Positions 34,994 to 44,141 of a stretch of DNA of 64,000 nucleotides are shown here, one piece after another. The notes under the pieces are model-generated. The model saw only the letters and a program-made list of their open reading frames with translations. It was not told where the DNA came from and made no database searches. The stretch spans positions 2,209,001 to 2,273,000 of the forward strand of contig NZ_CP162490.1 of assembly GCF_041245805.1 (NCBI RefSeq), in the 5' to 3' direction. This stretch comes from Xanthomonas sp. DAR 34887. GTDB lineage: Bacteria > Pseudomonadota > Gammaproteobacteria > Xanthomonadales > Xanthomonadaceae. Position numbers and translations under genes: made by a program. Position 1 is the first letter of the stretch. Every line of letters starts with the position of its first letter.

Positions 34994-37993
34994 CTAGCGC
35001 GGCAGCACGCTTTCCTGTAGACGCAACGGCACGCTGGCCGCGGCCTGCGTCGCCGAGCGGCCCAGCACCAGTTCGTAGTCGCCAGCGGCGATGCGCCACT
35101 GGCGCTGCGCCGGGTCGTAGTCGGCCAGGGTCTTGGGTTCGGCGACGATGCTGACGCGGCGGGTTTCGCCGGGCTTGAGCGTGAGCTTGTCCCAGCCGAC
35201 CAAGCGGATCGGCGTGTGGTGGCCCTGCGGCAGGCGCAGGTACAGCTGCGGGACGTCGGCGCCTTCGCGTTCGCCGCTGTTGCGCACGTCGAAGCTGGCG
35301 ATCACGGTGCTGCCGTCCACCTGCACGCTCAGATTGGCGTAGTCGAAGCGGGTGTAGGACAGGCCGTGGCCGAACGCGTACAGCGGCTCCAGGCCGCGCG
35401 CGGCGAACCAGCGGTAGCCGACGTTGGCGCCTTCGATGGCGTAGTCGACATTGCTGCCGGCCGGCTGCGCGGGCTTGAAGCCCAGTCCCGGAATCGACGG
35501 CCGCGGCAGCTGCGCCATGTCGCGCAGCCAGGTCACCGGCAGGCGCCCGGACGGATTGGCATCGCCCAGCAGCAGCCGCGCCAGGCCTTCGCCGCCGCGG
35601 ATGCCCGGGTACCACGCTTCCAGCACTGCCGGTACCTGCTGCAGCCACGGCATCGCCACCGGGCCGTTGGTTTCCAGCACCACCACCGTGCGCGGATTGG
35701 CCTTGGCCATCGCCGCGATCAGCGCGTCCTGCCTGCCGGGCAGTTTGATGTCGGGCAGGTCCACCGATTCGGCCGACCACTGCGTGGCGAACACGATCAC
35801 CGCTTCGGCGCCGCGCGCCAGCTTGGCCGCGGCGGCCACGTCGTCGCCGCTGGCGTAGTCGATCTGCGCATCCGGCAGGGCCTTGCGCAACGCCTGCAGC
35901 GGCGAGGACGGATGGAACATCACCGGGCCCGGCCAGGTGGTCGGGGCCAGCCCCGGTACCGCGTTGCCGCCGTTGACGGTGTAGCCGACCATCGACGAGC
36001 CGCCGCCGCCGATCACGCCCTTGTCGGCGTGCCCGCCGATCACCGCGATGCGCCGCAGCGTGCGCGGCAACGGCAGCGTGTCGCGCTCGTTGCGCAGCAG
36101 CACCGTGCCTTCCTCGACCACCTTCTGCACCGCGTCGCCGCCGGCGGCGTCGTCGATCGGCTGCCGCTGCGGCGGATGGTCGAAACTGCCGGTGGCGATG
36201 AACGCGCGCAGGATGCGCCGCACCATGTCGTCCAGGCGCGCCTGCGGCACCGTGCCGCCGGCCACCGCCAGGCGCAGCGGCTGGTCGAAGTACACCGCCT
36301 TGTCGAACACTTCGCCTGCCGATTGCTGGTCCAGGCCGGCCAGCGCCGCCTTGGAGCCGCTGTGCACGCCGCCCCAGTCGGACATTACGTAGCCGGGGAA
36401 TTTCCATTCCTGCTTCAGCACTTTGTTGAGCAGGTAGTCGTGCTCGCAGCCGTAGATGCCGTTGATGCGGTTGTAGGAGCACATCACCGAACCGGGCTCG
36501 CCGATCTGCAGCGCCAGCTCGAACGCCAGCAGGTCCGATTCGTGCATGGCCTGCTCGCCGATGTCGGCGCTGTGGGTGTTGCGCCCGGTCTCCAGGTCGT
36601 TCATCGCGAAGTGCTTCATCGTCGACACCACGCGCTGGCTCTGCACGCCGCGGATCGACTCGCCGACCATCACCCCGGCCAGCAGCGGATCTTCGCCGGC
36701 GTATTCGAAGTTGCGGCCGTTGCGCGGATCGCGCTGCAGGTTGACGCTGCCGGCCAGCAGCACGTTGAAGCCCTGCTGCCACGCTTCGCGGCCCATCGTC
36801 GCGCCGCCTGCGAAGGCCAGGTCGCGGTTCCAGGTGGCGGCGGTGGCCGGGCCGGACGGCAGCGCGGTGGCGTGGTCGCCAGGGCGCACGTTGCCCGGAT
36901 TGGTCACGCCAACGCCGGCATCGGCCAGCTGCTGCGCGGCGATGCCCAGGCGTTCGATCGCCGGCACGAAGCCGGCCGAGCCGAGCGCGCCCGGCGGCAG
37001 CGGGCCGCCGTCCTTGCCCAGGCCGAAGTAGCTGTGCAGCATCTGGAACTTCTCGTCCTGGGTCATCGCCTGCACCAGCAACGCGGCGCGGCGGTCCGGC
37101 GCCAGCGCGCGATCGGTCCACGGGCGCTGCGCGTCGGCGCTGGCGCTGGGCGCCAGACGCAAGGTGCTGACCAGGCCGAAATGGTCCGAGGCCCACACGC
37201 CGTTGGCGTCGGGCTTCTGGAACAGGATGCGGCTGCTCACCGGCACGAAGCGCTCGCGCTGGAAGAACACGTGGTCGATGCGCCTGGGCGGATTGAACTT
37301 CGGGTTCAAGGTGCTGTCGGCGCGGCGATCCTTGGCGCCGTGCAGGCGGCCGTAGCTGTCGTCGTAACCGGCGCGCAGCGCGGCCAATTCCGGCGCGTCG
37401 GCGCTGGCGTTGAAGTCGCCGGCCAGCAGCGACGGCGCGCCGTCCGAGGTCTTGTCGACCCAGGCCAGCAGGTCCTGCAACTGGCGCTCGCGCAGCGCGC
37501 CGCCGGCCTCGGTCCAGTGCAGGTGGGTGACGTAGAGATTGACCGCGCGGCCGTCCACGTCCAGGCGCAGGCGTCCGGCGGTGCGGCTGTCGTCGAGCGG
37601 GTTCAGGCGGATCTGTTCGCGCGCCAGGATCGGGCGCCGGGTCAGCAGCGCGTTGCCGTAGCGCTGCGCGGCGCCGGGCGGGTCGATGCTGGTGAAGTAC
37701 CAGTCGTAGCCGAGCTGCTCGGCCAGCCATTGCGCCTGGTTCGGCAGTTTGTCGTGCTGCAGCACTTCTTCCAGCGCGATCGCGTCCGGGCGCAGTTCGC
37801 GCAGGGTCTGCACGATCTGGGTGCGCCGACTCGGCCAGTCGAGCTTGTCGTGATACAGGTTCAGCGTGACCACGCTGAGCGTCGGAGTGTCCTGGTCGGT
37901 CGCGGGTGCAGGCGCAGGTGCAGGTGCAGGCGCGGCGAAGGCCGGCCAGGCCAGCGCGAGCGCCAGGCAAAGGAATCCTGAAAACGTTTTCAT
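34994..37993 (-). CDS. Fusion of endonuclease/exonuclease/phosphatase domain and glycoside hydrolase family 3
   Basis: A 999-residue secreted protein (signal FLCLALALAWPAFA, then an Ala-Pro repeat). Residues 38-280 are an intact EEP domain: Asn45, Glu76, GDFN (192-195), RIDH (238-241) and SDH (269-271). Residues about 295-999 are a GH3 beta-glucosidase/xylosidase: the motif KHFAMNDLETGRN (460-472), the nucleophile Asp539 in GYVMSDWGG, the second alpha/beta domain with VVEEGTVLLRNERDTLPL, and a C-terminal fibronectin-III-like domain (YAFGHGLSYTRFDYANL). The fusion of a phosphodiesterase-type fold with a glycosidase is unusual; the joint substrate is not known. It starts at ATG 37993. Confidence 0.87.
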   Translation of the reverse strand: MKTFSGFLCLALALAWPAFAAPAPAPAPAPATDQDTPTLSVVTLNLYHDKLDWPSRRTQIVQTLRELRPDAIALEEVLQHDKLPNQAQWLAEQLGYDWYFTSIDPPGAAQRYGNALLTRRPILAREQIRLNPLDDSRTAGRLRLDVDGRAVNLYVTHLHWTEAGGALRERQLQDLLAWVDKTSDGAPSLLAGDFNASADAPELAALRAGYDDSYGRLHGAKDRRADSTLNPKFNPPRRIDHVFFQRERFVPVSSRILFQKPDANGVWASDHFGLVSTLRLAPSASADAQRPWTDRALAPDRRAALLVQAMTQDEKFQMLHSYFGLGKDGGPLPPGALGSAGFVPAIERLGIAAQQLADAGVGVTNPGNVRPGDHATALPSGPATAATWNRDLAFAGGATMGREAWQQGFNVLLAGSVNLQRDPRNGRNFEYAGEDPLLAGVMVGESIRGVQSQRVVSTMKHFAMNDLETGRNTHSADIGEQAMHESDLLAFELALQIGEPGSVMCSYNRINGIYGCEHDYLLNKVLKQEWKFPGYVMSDWGGVHSGSKAALAGLDQQSAGEVFDKAVYFDQPLRLAVAGGTVPQARLDDMVRRILRAFIATGSFDHPPQRQPIDDAAGGDAVQKVVEEGTVLLRNERDTLPLPRTLRRIAVIGGHADKGVIGGGGSSMVGYTVNGGNAVPGLAPTTWPGPVMFHPSSPLQALRKALPDAQIDYASGDDVAAAAKLARGAEAVIVFATQWSAESVDLPDIKLPGRQDALIAAMAKANPRTVVVLETNGPVAMPWLQQVPAVLEAWYPGIRGGEGLARLLLGDANPSGRLPVTWLRDMAQLPRPSIPGLGFKPAQPAGSNVDYAIEGANVGYRWFAARGLEPLYAFGHGLSYTRFDYANLSVQVDGSTVIASFDVRNSGEREGADVPQLYLRLPQGHHTPIRLVGWDKLTLKPGETRRVSIVAEPKTLADYDPAQRQWRIAAGDYELVLGRSATQAAASVPLRLQESVLPR

Positions 37994-38072
37994 AGCGGGG
38001 CGTGAGGCCTCTCTAGCAGCGAAGGGATTGCGCATCGGGGGGAGTCGGGGGGAGGGGAGAACCGGTGAAGCG

Positions 38073-39845
38073 CTAGGAGGGCGCTTCGTCGCTACGCAGC
38101 ACCGGATACAGCCGGTACTGCGCATCCCAGGAGGAATGGCGGCGGTGGAAGAATTCCAGCCGCGCATGCGGATCCTTGGCGAAGTCGGCGTCGTGCTCGA
38201 GCTTGCTCTCGAATTCGGCCTTCAGTGCCGGATCGCTGGCCAGCATCTGCCGCGCCACGTCTTCGGCGACGTAGTCTTCCATGTATTCGGTGCGTTCGAA
38301 GGCGCTGTTGAACTCGCCCCATTGCAGCAGCGAGTCCGGTGCCTGCGGTTCCAGCAACGCCATCAGCAGCCGCGCCTTGGGCTGGGCGATCGGCACGAAC
38401 AGGGCGCCTGCGCCCACGGCGCGCGTTTCCGGTGTCCAGGCGCCCTGCACGGTGAGCCGCTGGTGGCCTTCGGACGAGCGCGCGGCAAAGCTGGCGTCGT
38501 CGGCGCGGAACGTCTGTACCGGCAGCGTGGCGGCGTGGTCCAGGGTGCGGAAGGCGATGCCGTGCTGGCGCAGCTTGGCACCGACCAATGTCGCCTGCGC
38601 GGCCGGCACCAGATAGCCGGCGCGCGGTGCCGCGACTTCGACGCTGGGCACGATGTGATCGCGCAGCGGCACCCGCCAGACTTGCGGAGTGCGCTCGTCG
38701 TAGCGGGTCATCAGCGCGCCGGACACCGGCGACAGCGTGCGGGTATAGGCGTAGCCGCGGAAATCCACCAGCCGCGACTGGTCGGTGGTGCGGTAGTCCA
38801 GCGCCAGCGTCTTCCCGCCCAGCTGCTGCGCGCGCGCGTCGGCGGCCAGCGCGTCGGCGCGCCAGCGGCTGCCGTTGCGCGCCACCTGCTGCAGCACCGA
38901 GACGATGGTGTTGCGGGTGATGCGCACGCGTTGCGGATAGGGCTTCCACGAATGCGTTTCCACCAGCATGCCGAAGCGGTTGCGCAGCTGGAAATAGCCG
39001 TGCGAGAAGCGCGGCGTGGCCACGCCGTCCTCGAAGCCGGAGGCCGGATCGTCGTTGACCACGAACGAGGGGTAGTAGGGCAGCGGCAGCGAGCCCTGCC
39101 GCTTCAGGTCGGCGAGCACGCCGTCGCGCAGGCGCAGGCCGTCGCCGCGCAGTGCGGCGTCGCCGGCGTGCAGCGGTTCCACCTGCACCGACACGTCGTG
39201 CTCGAACTGCGCGCCGTCGGTGACGTGCAGATCCACGTACAGCAGCGGATCCCACTGTTCGACCAGGCGCAGCATCGCTTGCATCTCCGGCGCGTCGGCC
39301 TTGACGTAGTCGCGGTTGAGGTTGAGGTTCTGCGCGGTGGTGCGCCAGCCCATCTGCTCCGGGCCGCGCTGGTTGGGCCGGTTCCAGGCGCCGAAGCGCT
39401 CGTGGCCATCGACGTTGAACACCGGCACGAACAGCCACACCTGCTTGTCCAGCGCGCCGCGCGCGGCCTGGCCGTCGAGCAGCTGGCGCAGCGCCAGGAA
39501 GCCGGCGTCCTTGCCGTCGATCTCGCCGGCGTGGATGCCGCCCTGGATCAGCACCACCGGCAGCTTGCGCGCCCGCGCCGCGTCGGCATCGAGCGCGCCG
39601 GAAGTGGACACGGCCAGCGCCTTCATCGGCCGGCCCTCGGGCGTGGTGCCGAAGTCGAAACAGCGCACCGCCTGCGGATAGCGTTGCGCGAAGGCATCGC
39701 ACAGGGCGATGGTCTCGGCATAGCGTCCGGTGCGCACGAAGCCGCTGCGCTCGGCCTCGGTGGACAGGCCCGCATCGCTGGCCAGCAATGGCATGCTGCA
39801 CAGCAGCATCGACAGCAGGAGGGGGACCAGCCAGGGTCGGATCAT
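38073..39845 (-). CDS. Secreted M14-family zinc carboxypeptidase
   Basis: A 590-residue peptidase with a signal peptide (MIRPWLVPLLLSMLLCSMPLL). Zinc ligands His and Glu are in IQGGIHAGEIDGKD (HxxE, about residue 104), with the third His in LYVDLHVTDG. The general base Glu is in MLVETHSWKPY. A VFNVDGHERF segment and NLNRDYVKADAPEM are the usual M14 substrate-binding parts. The C-terminal 250 residues are an extension found in this bacterial subgroup. It may trim peptides in the periplasm. It lies 79 bp upstream of the EEP-GH3 gene on the same strand. ATG at 39845 sits at the signal peptide. Confidence 0.88.
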   Translation of the reverse strand: MIRPWLVPLLLSMLLCSMPLLASDAGLSTEAERSGFVRTGRYAETIALCDAFAQRYPQAVRCFDFGTTPEGRPMKALAVSTSGALDADAARARKLPVVLIQGGIHAGEIDGKDAGFLALRQLLDGQAARGALDKQVWLFVPVFNVDGHERFGAWNRPNQRGPEQMGWRTTAQNLNLNRDYVKADAPEMQAMLRLVEQWDPLLYVDLHVTDGAQFEHDVSVQVEPLHAGDAALRGDGLRLRDGVLADLKRQGSLPLPYYPSFVVNDDPASGFEDGVATPRFSHGYFQLRNRFGMLVETHSWKPYPQRVRITRNTIVSVLQQVARNGSRWRADALAADARAQQLGGKTLALDYRTTDQSRLVDFRGYAYTRTLSPVSGALMTRYDERTPQVWRVPLRDHIVPSVEVAAPRAGYLVPAAQATLVGAKLRQHGIAFRTLDHAATLPVQTFRADDASFAARSSEGHQRLTVQGAWTPETRAVGAGALFVPIAQPKARLLMALLEPQAPDSLLQWGEFNSAFERTEYMEDYVAEDVARQMLASDPALKAEFESKLEHDADFAKDPHARLEFFHRRHSSWDAQYRLYPVLRSDEAPS

Positions 39846-40024
39846 TGCGGCACCGTCGCGGGAGAGGCCCCCATGATGCGTGCAGCGCGCCGATTGCGAA
39901 AGCACCTGCGTGCCGCCGCGGCCGCTGCGGGCGGTTCGATTCGCCCGGAACGATCGGGTAACCTTCTGAAAATTTTGCCTGGACCACGGCCTGTGACGAG
40001 CGAACGAGCGACGAGGAATTGCGG

Positions 40025-41581
40025 ATGAGTGCGGCGAACGCAGACGCCGGCGCGCGGATGCCGCGGCAGATCCCGTACATCATCGGCAACGAGGCCTGCG
40101 AGCGTTTCAGCTTCTACGGCATGCGCAACATTCTGGTGCAGTTCCTGATCACCTCGTTGCTGCTACAGGAAGTGACCGCGCCCGGCCGCGAGGCCGAGGC
40201 CAAGCACGTCATGCACAGCTTCATGGTCGGCGTGTATTTCTTCCCGCTGCTCGGCGGCTGGCTGGCCGACCGCTTCTTCGGCAAGTACACCACCATCCTG
40301 TGGTTCAGCCTGATCTATTGCGCGGGCCACGCCTGCCTGGCGCTGTTCGAGGGCAGCCGCGAGGGCTTCTTCGTCGGCCTGGGGCTGATCGCGCTGGGCG
40401 CCGGCGGCATCAAGCCGCTGGTGGCTTCGTTCATGGGCGACCAGTTCGATCAGTCCAACAAACATCTGGCCAAGGTGGTGTTCGACGCCTTCTACTGGAT
40501 CATCAACTTCGGCTCGCTGTTCGCCTCGCTGCTGATCCCGCTGGCGCTGAAGAACCTGGGCCCGGCCTGGGCGTTCGGCATTCCCGGCCTGCTGATGTTC
40601 GTGGCCACGCTGGTGTTCTGGGCCGGCCGCCACCGCTACGTGCGCGTGCCGCTGCCGCCGAAGGATCCGCACGGCTTCGCCCAGGTGGTGCGCAGTGCGC
40701 TGTTGTCGCACGCGCCGGGGCAGGGGCGTCCCGGCCTGGCGCTGGCCGCGATCGCGGTGCTGCTGGCGCTGGCCAGCTTCGCGCTGCTGCCGACCCTGGG
40801 CATCGTGATCTGCCTGTGCCTGGCGCTGGTGCTGCTGCTCGCAGGCATCGGCGGCGGTACCTGGTGGCAGCTGGAGCGCGCCCGCGCAGAGCATCCGGAC
40901 GCGGCGGTGGACGGCGTGCGCGCGGTGCTGCGGGTGCTGGTGGTGTTCGCGCTGGCGACGCCGTTCTTCTCGCTGTTCGACCAGAAGGCCTCGACCTGGG
41001 TGCTGCAGGGCCAGCAGATGCAGATGCCCGACTGGTTCAGCGCCTCGCAGATGCAGGCGCTGAATCCGGCGCTGGTGATGCTGCTGATCCCGTTCAACAA
41101 CCTGGTGCTGTATCCGCTGCTGCGCCGCGGCGGCTACGAGCCGACCGCGCTGCGGCGGATGACCGCCGGCATCGCCTTCAGCGGCCTGGCCTGGATCGTG
41201 GTCGGCACGCTGCAGGTGGCCATGGACGGCGGCGATGCGCTGTCGATCGCCTGGCAGATCCTGCCGTACGCGCTGCTGACCTTCGGCGAGGTGCTGGTGT
41301 CGGCGACCGGCCTGGAGTTCGCCTACAGCCAGGCGCCGCAATCGATGAAGGGCGTGGTGATGAGCTTCTGGAACCTGACCACCACGGTCGGCAACCTGTG
41401 GGTGCTGCTGTCCAATGCGGCGGTGCGCAACGACACCGTCACCGCGCACATCGGCAGTACCGGGCTCAGCGAAGCCGCGTTCCTGATGTTCTTCTTCGCC
41501 GCCTTCGCCTGCGTCGCCGCGCTGTTGTTCGGGCTGTACGCGCGCCGTTACCGCATGGTCGACCATTACCGCACCGTCTGA
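40025..41581 (+). CDS. POT-family proton-dependent oligopeptide transporter
   Basis: A 518-residue transporter of di- and tripeptides. The family signature NEACERFSFYGMRNIL (about 23-38) contains the ExxERFxxY motif. Twelve or more hydrophobic segments follow, with the second PTR2 signature in the GLIALGAGGIKPLVASFMGDQF region and FDAFYWIINFGSL. A Shine-Dalgarno GAGGAA lies 8 nt before ATG 40025; a TTG two codons earlier is less likely. It is followed 9 bp later by the rhomboid gene, which suggests a two-gene unit. Peptidases encoded nearby (M14, M3) would feed such a transporter. Confidence 0.93.
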   Translation: MSAANADAGARMPRQIPYIIGNEACERFSFYGMRNILVQFLITSLLLQEVTAPGREAEAKHVMHSFMVGVYFFPLLGGWLADRFFGKYTTILWFSLIYCAGHACLALFEGSREGFFVGLGLIALGAGGIKPLVASFMGDQFDQSNKHLAKVVFDAFYWIINFGSLFASLLIPLALKNLGPAWAFGIPGLLMFVATLVFWAGRHRYVRVPLPPKDPHGFAQVVRSALLSHAPGQGRPGLALAAIAVLLALASFALLPTLGIVICLCLALVLLLAGIGGGTWWQLERARAEHPDAAVDGVRAVLRVLVVFALATPFFSLFDQKASTWVLQGQQMQMPDWFSASQMQALNPALVMLLIPFNNLVLYPLLRRGGYEPTALRRMTAGIAFSGLAWIVVGTLQVAMDGGDALSIAWQILPYALLTFGEVLVSATGLEFAYSQAPQSMKGVVMSFWNLTTTVGNLWVLLSNAAVRNDTVTAHIGSTGLSEAAFLMFFFAAFACVAALLFGLYARRYRMVDHYRTV

Positions 41582-41590
41582 GGCCCCCGC

Positions 41591-42226
41591 ATGCCGTCCG
41601 TCACCCCCGTCAACCTGATCCTGATCGTGCTCACCGTGCTGGTGTCGTGGGCGGCGTTCAACAACCGCAAGCTGCTCGACCGCTTGATCCTGTGGCCGCC
41701 GGCGATCGACCGGCACAAGCAGTACGACCGGCTGGTGACCCACGGCTTCATCCACGCCGATTTCCCGCATCTGCTGTTCAACATGATCACGCTGTATTTC
41801 TTCGGCGGCCCGATCGAGCGGCTGATGGAGCGGCTGACCGGCAGCATGCTGACCTATCCGCTGTTCTACCTGGCGGCGCTGGTGGTGGCGATCCTGCCCA
41901 GCTACCTGAAGAACCAGAAGAACCCGAACTACTTCAGCCTGGGCGCCTCGGGCGCGGTCTCGGCGGTGCTGTTCGCCTACATCCTTCTGGCGCCGTGGAC
42001 CGGGATCTATTTCTTCTTCATTCCGATCCCGATCCCGGCGATCCTGTATGCGGTGTTCTACGTGGGCTACAGCATCTGGATGGACCGCCGCGGCGGCGAC
42101 AACATCAACCACAGCGCGCACCTGGCCGGTGCCGCGTTCGGGGTGATGTTCCTGCTGATCATGGAGCCGTCGGTGCTGCAGCACTTCCTCGACCAGCTGG
42201 CGCAGCCGCGCTTCGGTCGCGGCTGA
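41591..42226 (+). CDS. Rhomboid-family intramembrane serine protease
   Basis: A 211-residue membrane protein with six hydrophobic segments. TM2 has HLLFNMITLYFFG, with the conserved His and Asn that shape the oxyanion site. The catalytic Ser is in FSLGASGAVSA (GxSG motif) and the catalytic His is in NHSAHLAGAAFG. The family cleaves membrane proteins inside the bilayer. It may be co-transcribed with the POT transporter (9-bp gap). Substrate unknown. Confidence 0.93.
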   Translation: MPSVTPVNLILIVLTVLVSWAAFNNRKLLDRLILWPPAIDRHKQYDRLVTHGFIHADFPHLLFNMITLYFFGGPIERLMERLTGSMLTYPLFYLAALVVAILPSYLKNQKNPNYFSLGASGAVSAVLFAYILLAPWTGIYFFFIPIPIPAILYAVFYVGYSIWMDRRGGDNINHSAHLAGAAFGVMFLLIMEPSVLQHFLDQLAQPRFGRG

Positions 42227-42411
42227 CGCCCGCGCGGATCGGCGAACGCCGACGGCGAGGCCGTCGCTCCAGCCGGGTGTGCGAGGCACAGCTGCGGCCG
42301 AAAACGAAATCCGGCCGCCAGCGGGCGGTGTGCGCTGCGGCCGGCTGCTCGAATCGCCCGGCATGCAACGCTTTGGCGGCCCGCGTCGCGGGCCGCAGCG
42401 TGAGGCCGGGC

Positions 42412-42612
42412 TCAGGCGGCCTGCTGGCCGCGCAATTGCACGTTGGCGCTGCCGACGGCGGCGTGTTCGTAGGTTTCCTTCAGCCGGTCGTAGACCTCGC
42501 TGTTGAGCTGGTCGAATTCCCAGCCCTGGGTGTGGCCGCTGACCACCAGTTGGTACAGCCCTTCCAGCAACGACGCATCGTGGTCGCCATGGATCTGTTC
42601 GTTGTCGCTCAT
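42412..42612 (-). CDS. Small conserved acidic protein
   Basis: A 66-residue soluble protein not tied to a known function. It starts MSDNEQIHGDHDASLLEGLY and contains WEFDQLNSEVYDRLKETYEH. The ATG at 42612 has AGGGG 8 nt upstream, whereas an ATG two codons earlier would leave only 2 nt spacing. It is flanked by gaps of 185 and 287 bp without recognisable genes; the left gap holds a perfect GCGGCCCGC/GCGGGCCGC hairpin at 42376-42396. Confidence 0.6.
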   Translation of the reverse strand: MSDNEQIHGDHDASLLEGLYQLVVSGHTQGWEFDQLNSEVYDRLKETYEHAAVGSANVQLRGQQAA

Positions 42613-42899
42613 GCGCATCGCCCCTGTTCGATTACACCGTGATGGATTTCGCAAGTCCCGTGCCAGATGCCCACGGTGGTATGCGCTAGGTAGCGGCCGC
42701 ATGCGGCAGGACTTTAGAGTCCATCTCCGGTTCGCCCAGCGACTGCGGGCGTCGTCCCGCTCCATGCGCCGCGATGTGGTCGACCGCCGGTCCGGCCCAG
42801 GCCGGAAGTGACGCAACGCGTCGGCTGCGGGTGACGCGGCGCGGCGCGCGGCTTCACATCGTCGCCGCGCGCACGCGACCAGACTGCGCATTCCGTCGC

Positions 42900-43199
42900 A
42901 TGAGCCAGGCCATGAGCGCAGCGCCCCTCCCACCGATCGAGCACGATTCGCAGCGAAAGCGCTTTGCGCTGCAGCTGGACGGCCATGAGGCCGAACTGGA
43001 CTATCTGCTGCAGGACGGCCGCCTGGTCATCACCCATACCGGTGTGCCGACCGCGATCGGCGGCCGTGGGGTGGCGGCCCGGCTGGTGACCGCGGCGCTG
43101 GAGCATGCGCGGGCGCAGGGATGGAAGGTGGTGCCGGCATGTTCGTACGCGGCGGTGTTCATGCAGCGCCATCCCGCCTACGCCGACCTGCTCGGCTGA
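42900..43199 (+). CDS. Small GNAT-like acetyltransferase (YjdJ type)
   Basis: A 99-residue protein with a stand-alone minimal acetyl-CoA-binding fold: LDYLLQDGRLVITHTGVP, then the acetyl-CoA loop GGRGVAARLVTAALEHAR and PACSYAAVFMQRHPAY. This is the 'Acetyltransf_CG' architecture with a conserved Cys after the binding loop. The substrate is unknown. The ATG at 42900 is chosen; a second in-frame ATG four codons later is possible. Confidence 0.85.
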   Translation: MSQAMSAAPLPPIEHDSQRKRFALQLDGHEAELDYLLQDGRLVITHTGVPTAIGGRGVAARLVTAALEHARAQGWKVVPACSYAAVFMQRHPAYADLLG

Positions 43200-43267
43200 G
43201 TGCGCACGACGCGGCGACGGCGCGATAATTCGTCATCACACACACGCAAGACGCAGGGGAAACGGAC

Positions 43268-44131
43268 GTGAGGCACAGGGTACAGACGGGGCGGAACATT
43301 CCATGTCCATGGCGGTGGACGGCGCTGGCATTGGCGGCGACCTTGGCCGTGGCAGGGTGCAAGCGCGAGGCGGCGCCGGCCGCGGAATCGACGCCCGCGC
43401 CGGCTCCGGCACCCGCCGCCGCGGCGGCGCCCGCGGCGCCGGCCCCGATGGAACTGAAGGACGTGATCGAGCACAGCCCGAGCTACGTGGTCGGCATCAC
43501 CTTCCCGCCGGCGCTCAACCGCTACCCGGGTCTGGCCGAGGTGGTCGGCCGCTACGCGCAGGCCGCGCGCGGCGAGCTGATGGAAGCGGTCGGCGGCCTC
43601 GGCAACGATCGCCCCAGCGCGCCCTACGAATTGTCGCTGCAATTCGAGATGCTGCTGGAACGGCCGGACCTGGTCGCGGTGGCGGCCGACGGCAGCCGCT
43701 ATACCGGCGGCGCGCATGGCGAGCCGCTGGTGGCGCGCTTCGTGTGGCTGCCGCAGCAGCAGCGCATGCTGACCGCCGAGACGCTGATTCCCGATCCCAA
43801 GGGCTGGGCGCAGGTGGCCGACTACGTCGCCACGCAGCTGCGCCAGGCGGTGCAGGCGCGGGTGGATGCCGAGCAGTTGCCGCCAGAGGACCACGACGAA
43901 CAGGTCCGCAGCGCTGACAAGATGATCGCCGAAGGCACCGAGCCGCAAGCGGAGAACTTCAGCCAGTTCCAGCCCCTGGTCGACGCCGCCGGCAAGATCG
44001 TGGCGTTGCGGTTCGTGTTCCCGCCGTATCAGGTGGGACCGTATTCCGATGGCACGCAGTCGGTGGACGTCCCGGCCAGCGTGTTGCGCGGGTTGGTGGC
44101 GCCGGAATACGCGGAGCTGTTCGCAGCCTAG
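43268..44131 (+). CDS. DUF3298-family lipoprotein
   Basis: A 287-residue lipoprotein with signal WTALALAATLAVAGC (lipobox LAVAGC) and a Pro/Ala-rich linker (about 34-60). The rest resembles the DUF3298/RsiV-type fold: SRYTGGAHGEPLVARFVW, then FRFVFPPYQVGPYSDGTQSV near the end. The family is a secreted or anti-sigma-associated fold without a proven activity. It starts with GTG preceded by GGGGAAACG. The cfa-like gene starts 10 bp after the stop, so the two may be co-transcribed. Confidence 0.82.
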   Translation: MRHRVQTGRNIPCPWRWTALALAATLAVAGCKREAAPAAESTPAPAPAPAAAAAPAAPAPMELKDVIEHSPSYVVGITFPPALNRYPGLAEVVGRYAQAARGELMEAVGGLGNDRPSAPYELSLQFEMLLERPDLVAVAADGSRYTGGAHGEPLVARFVWLPQQQRMLTAETLIPDPKGWAQVADYVATQLRQAVQARVDAEQLPPEDHDEQVRSADKMIAEGTEPQAENFSQFQPLVDAAGKIVALRFVFPPYQVGPYSDGTQSVDVPASVLRGLVAPEYAELFAA

Positions 44132-44141
44132 CGGGTGCGGC

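Noticed and set aside
42376..42396. Intrinsic terminator behind the rhomboid or the 66-residue gene
   Set aside because: The hairpin is perfect, but neither side has a T run in the direction of transcription.
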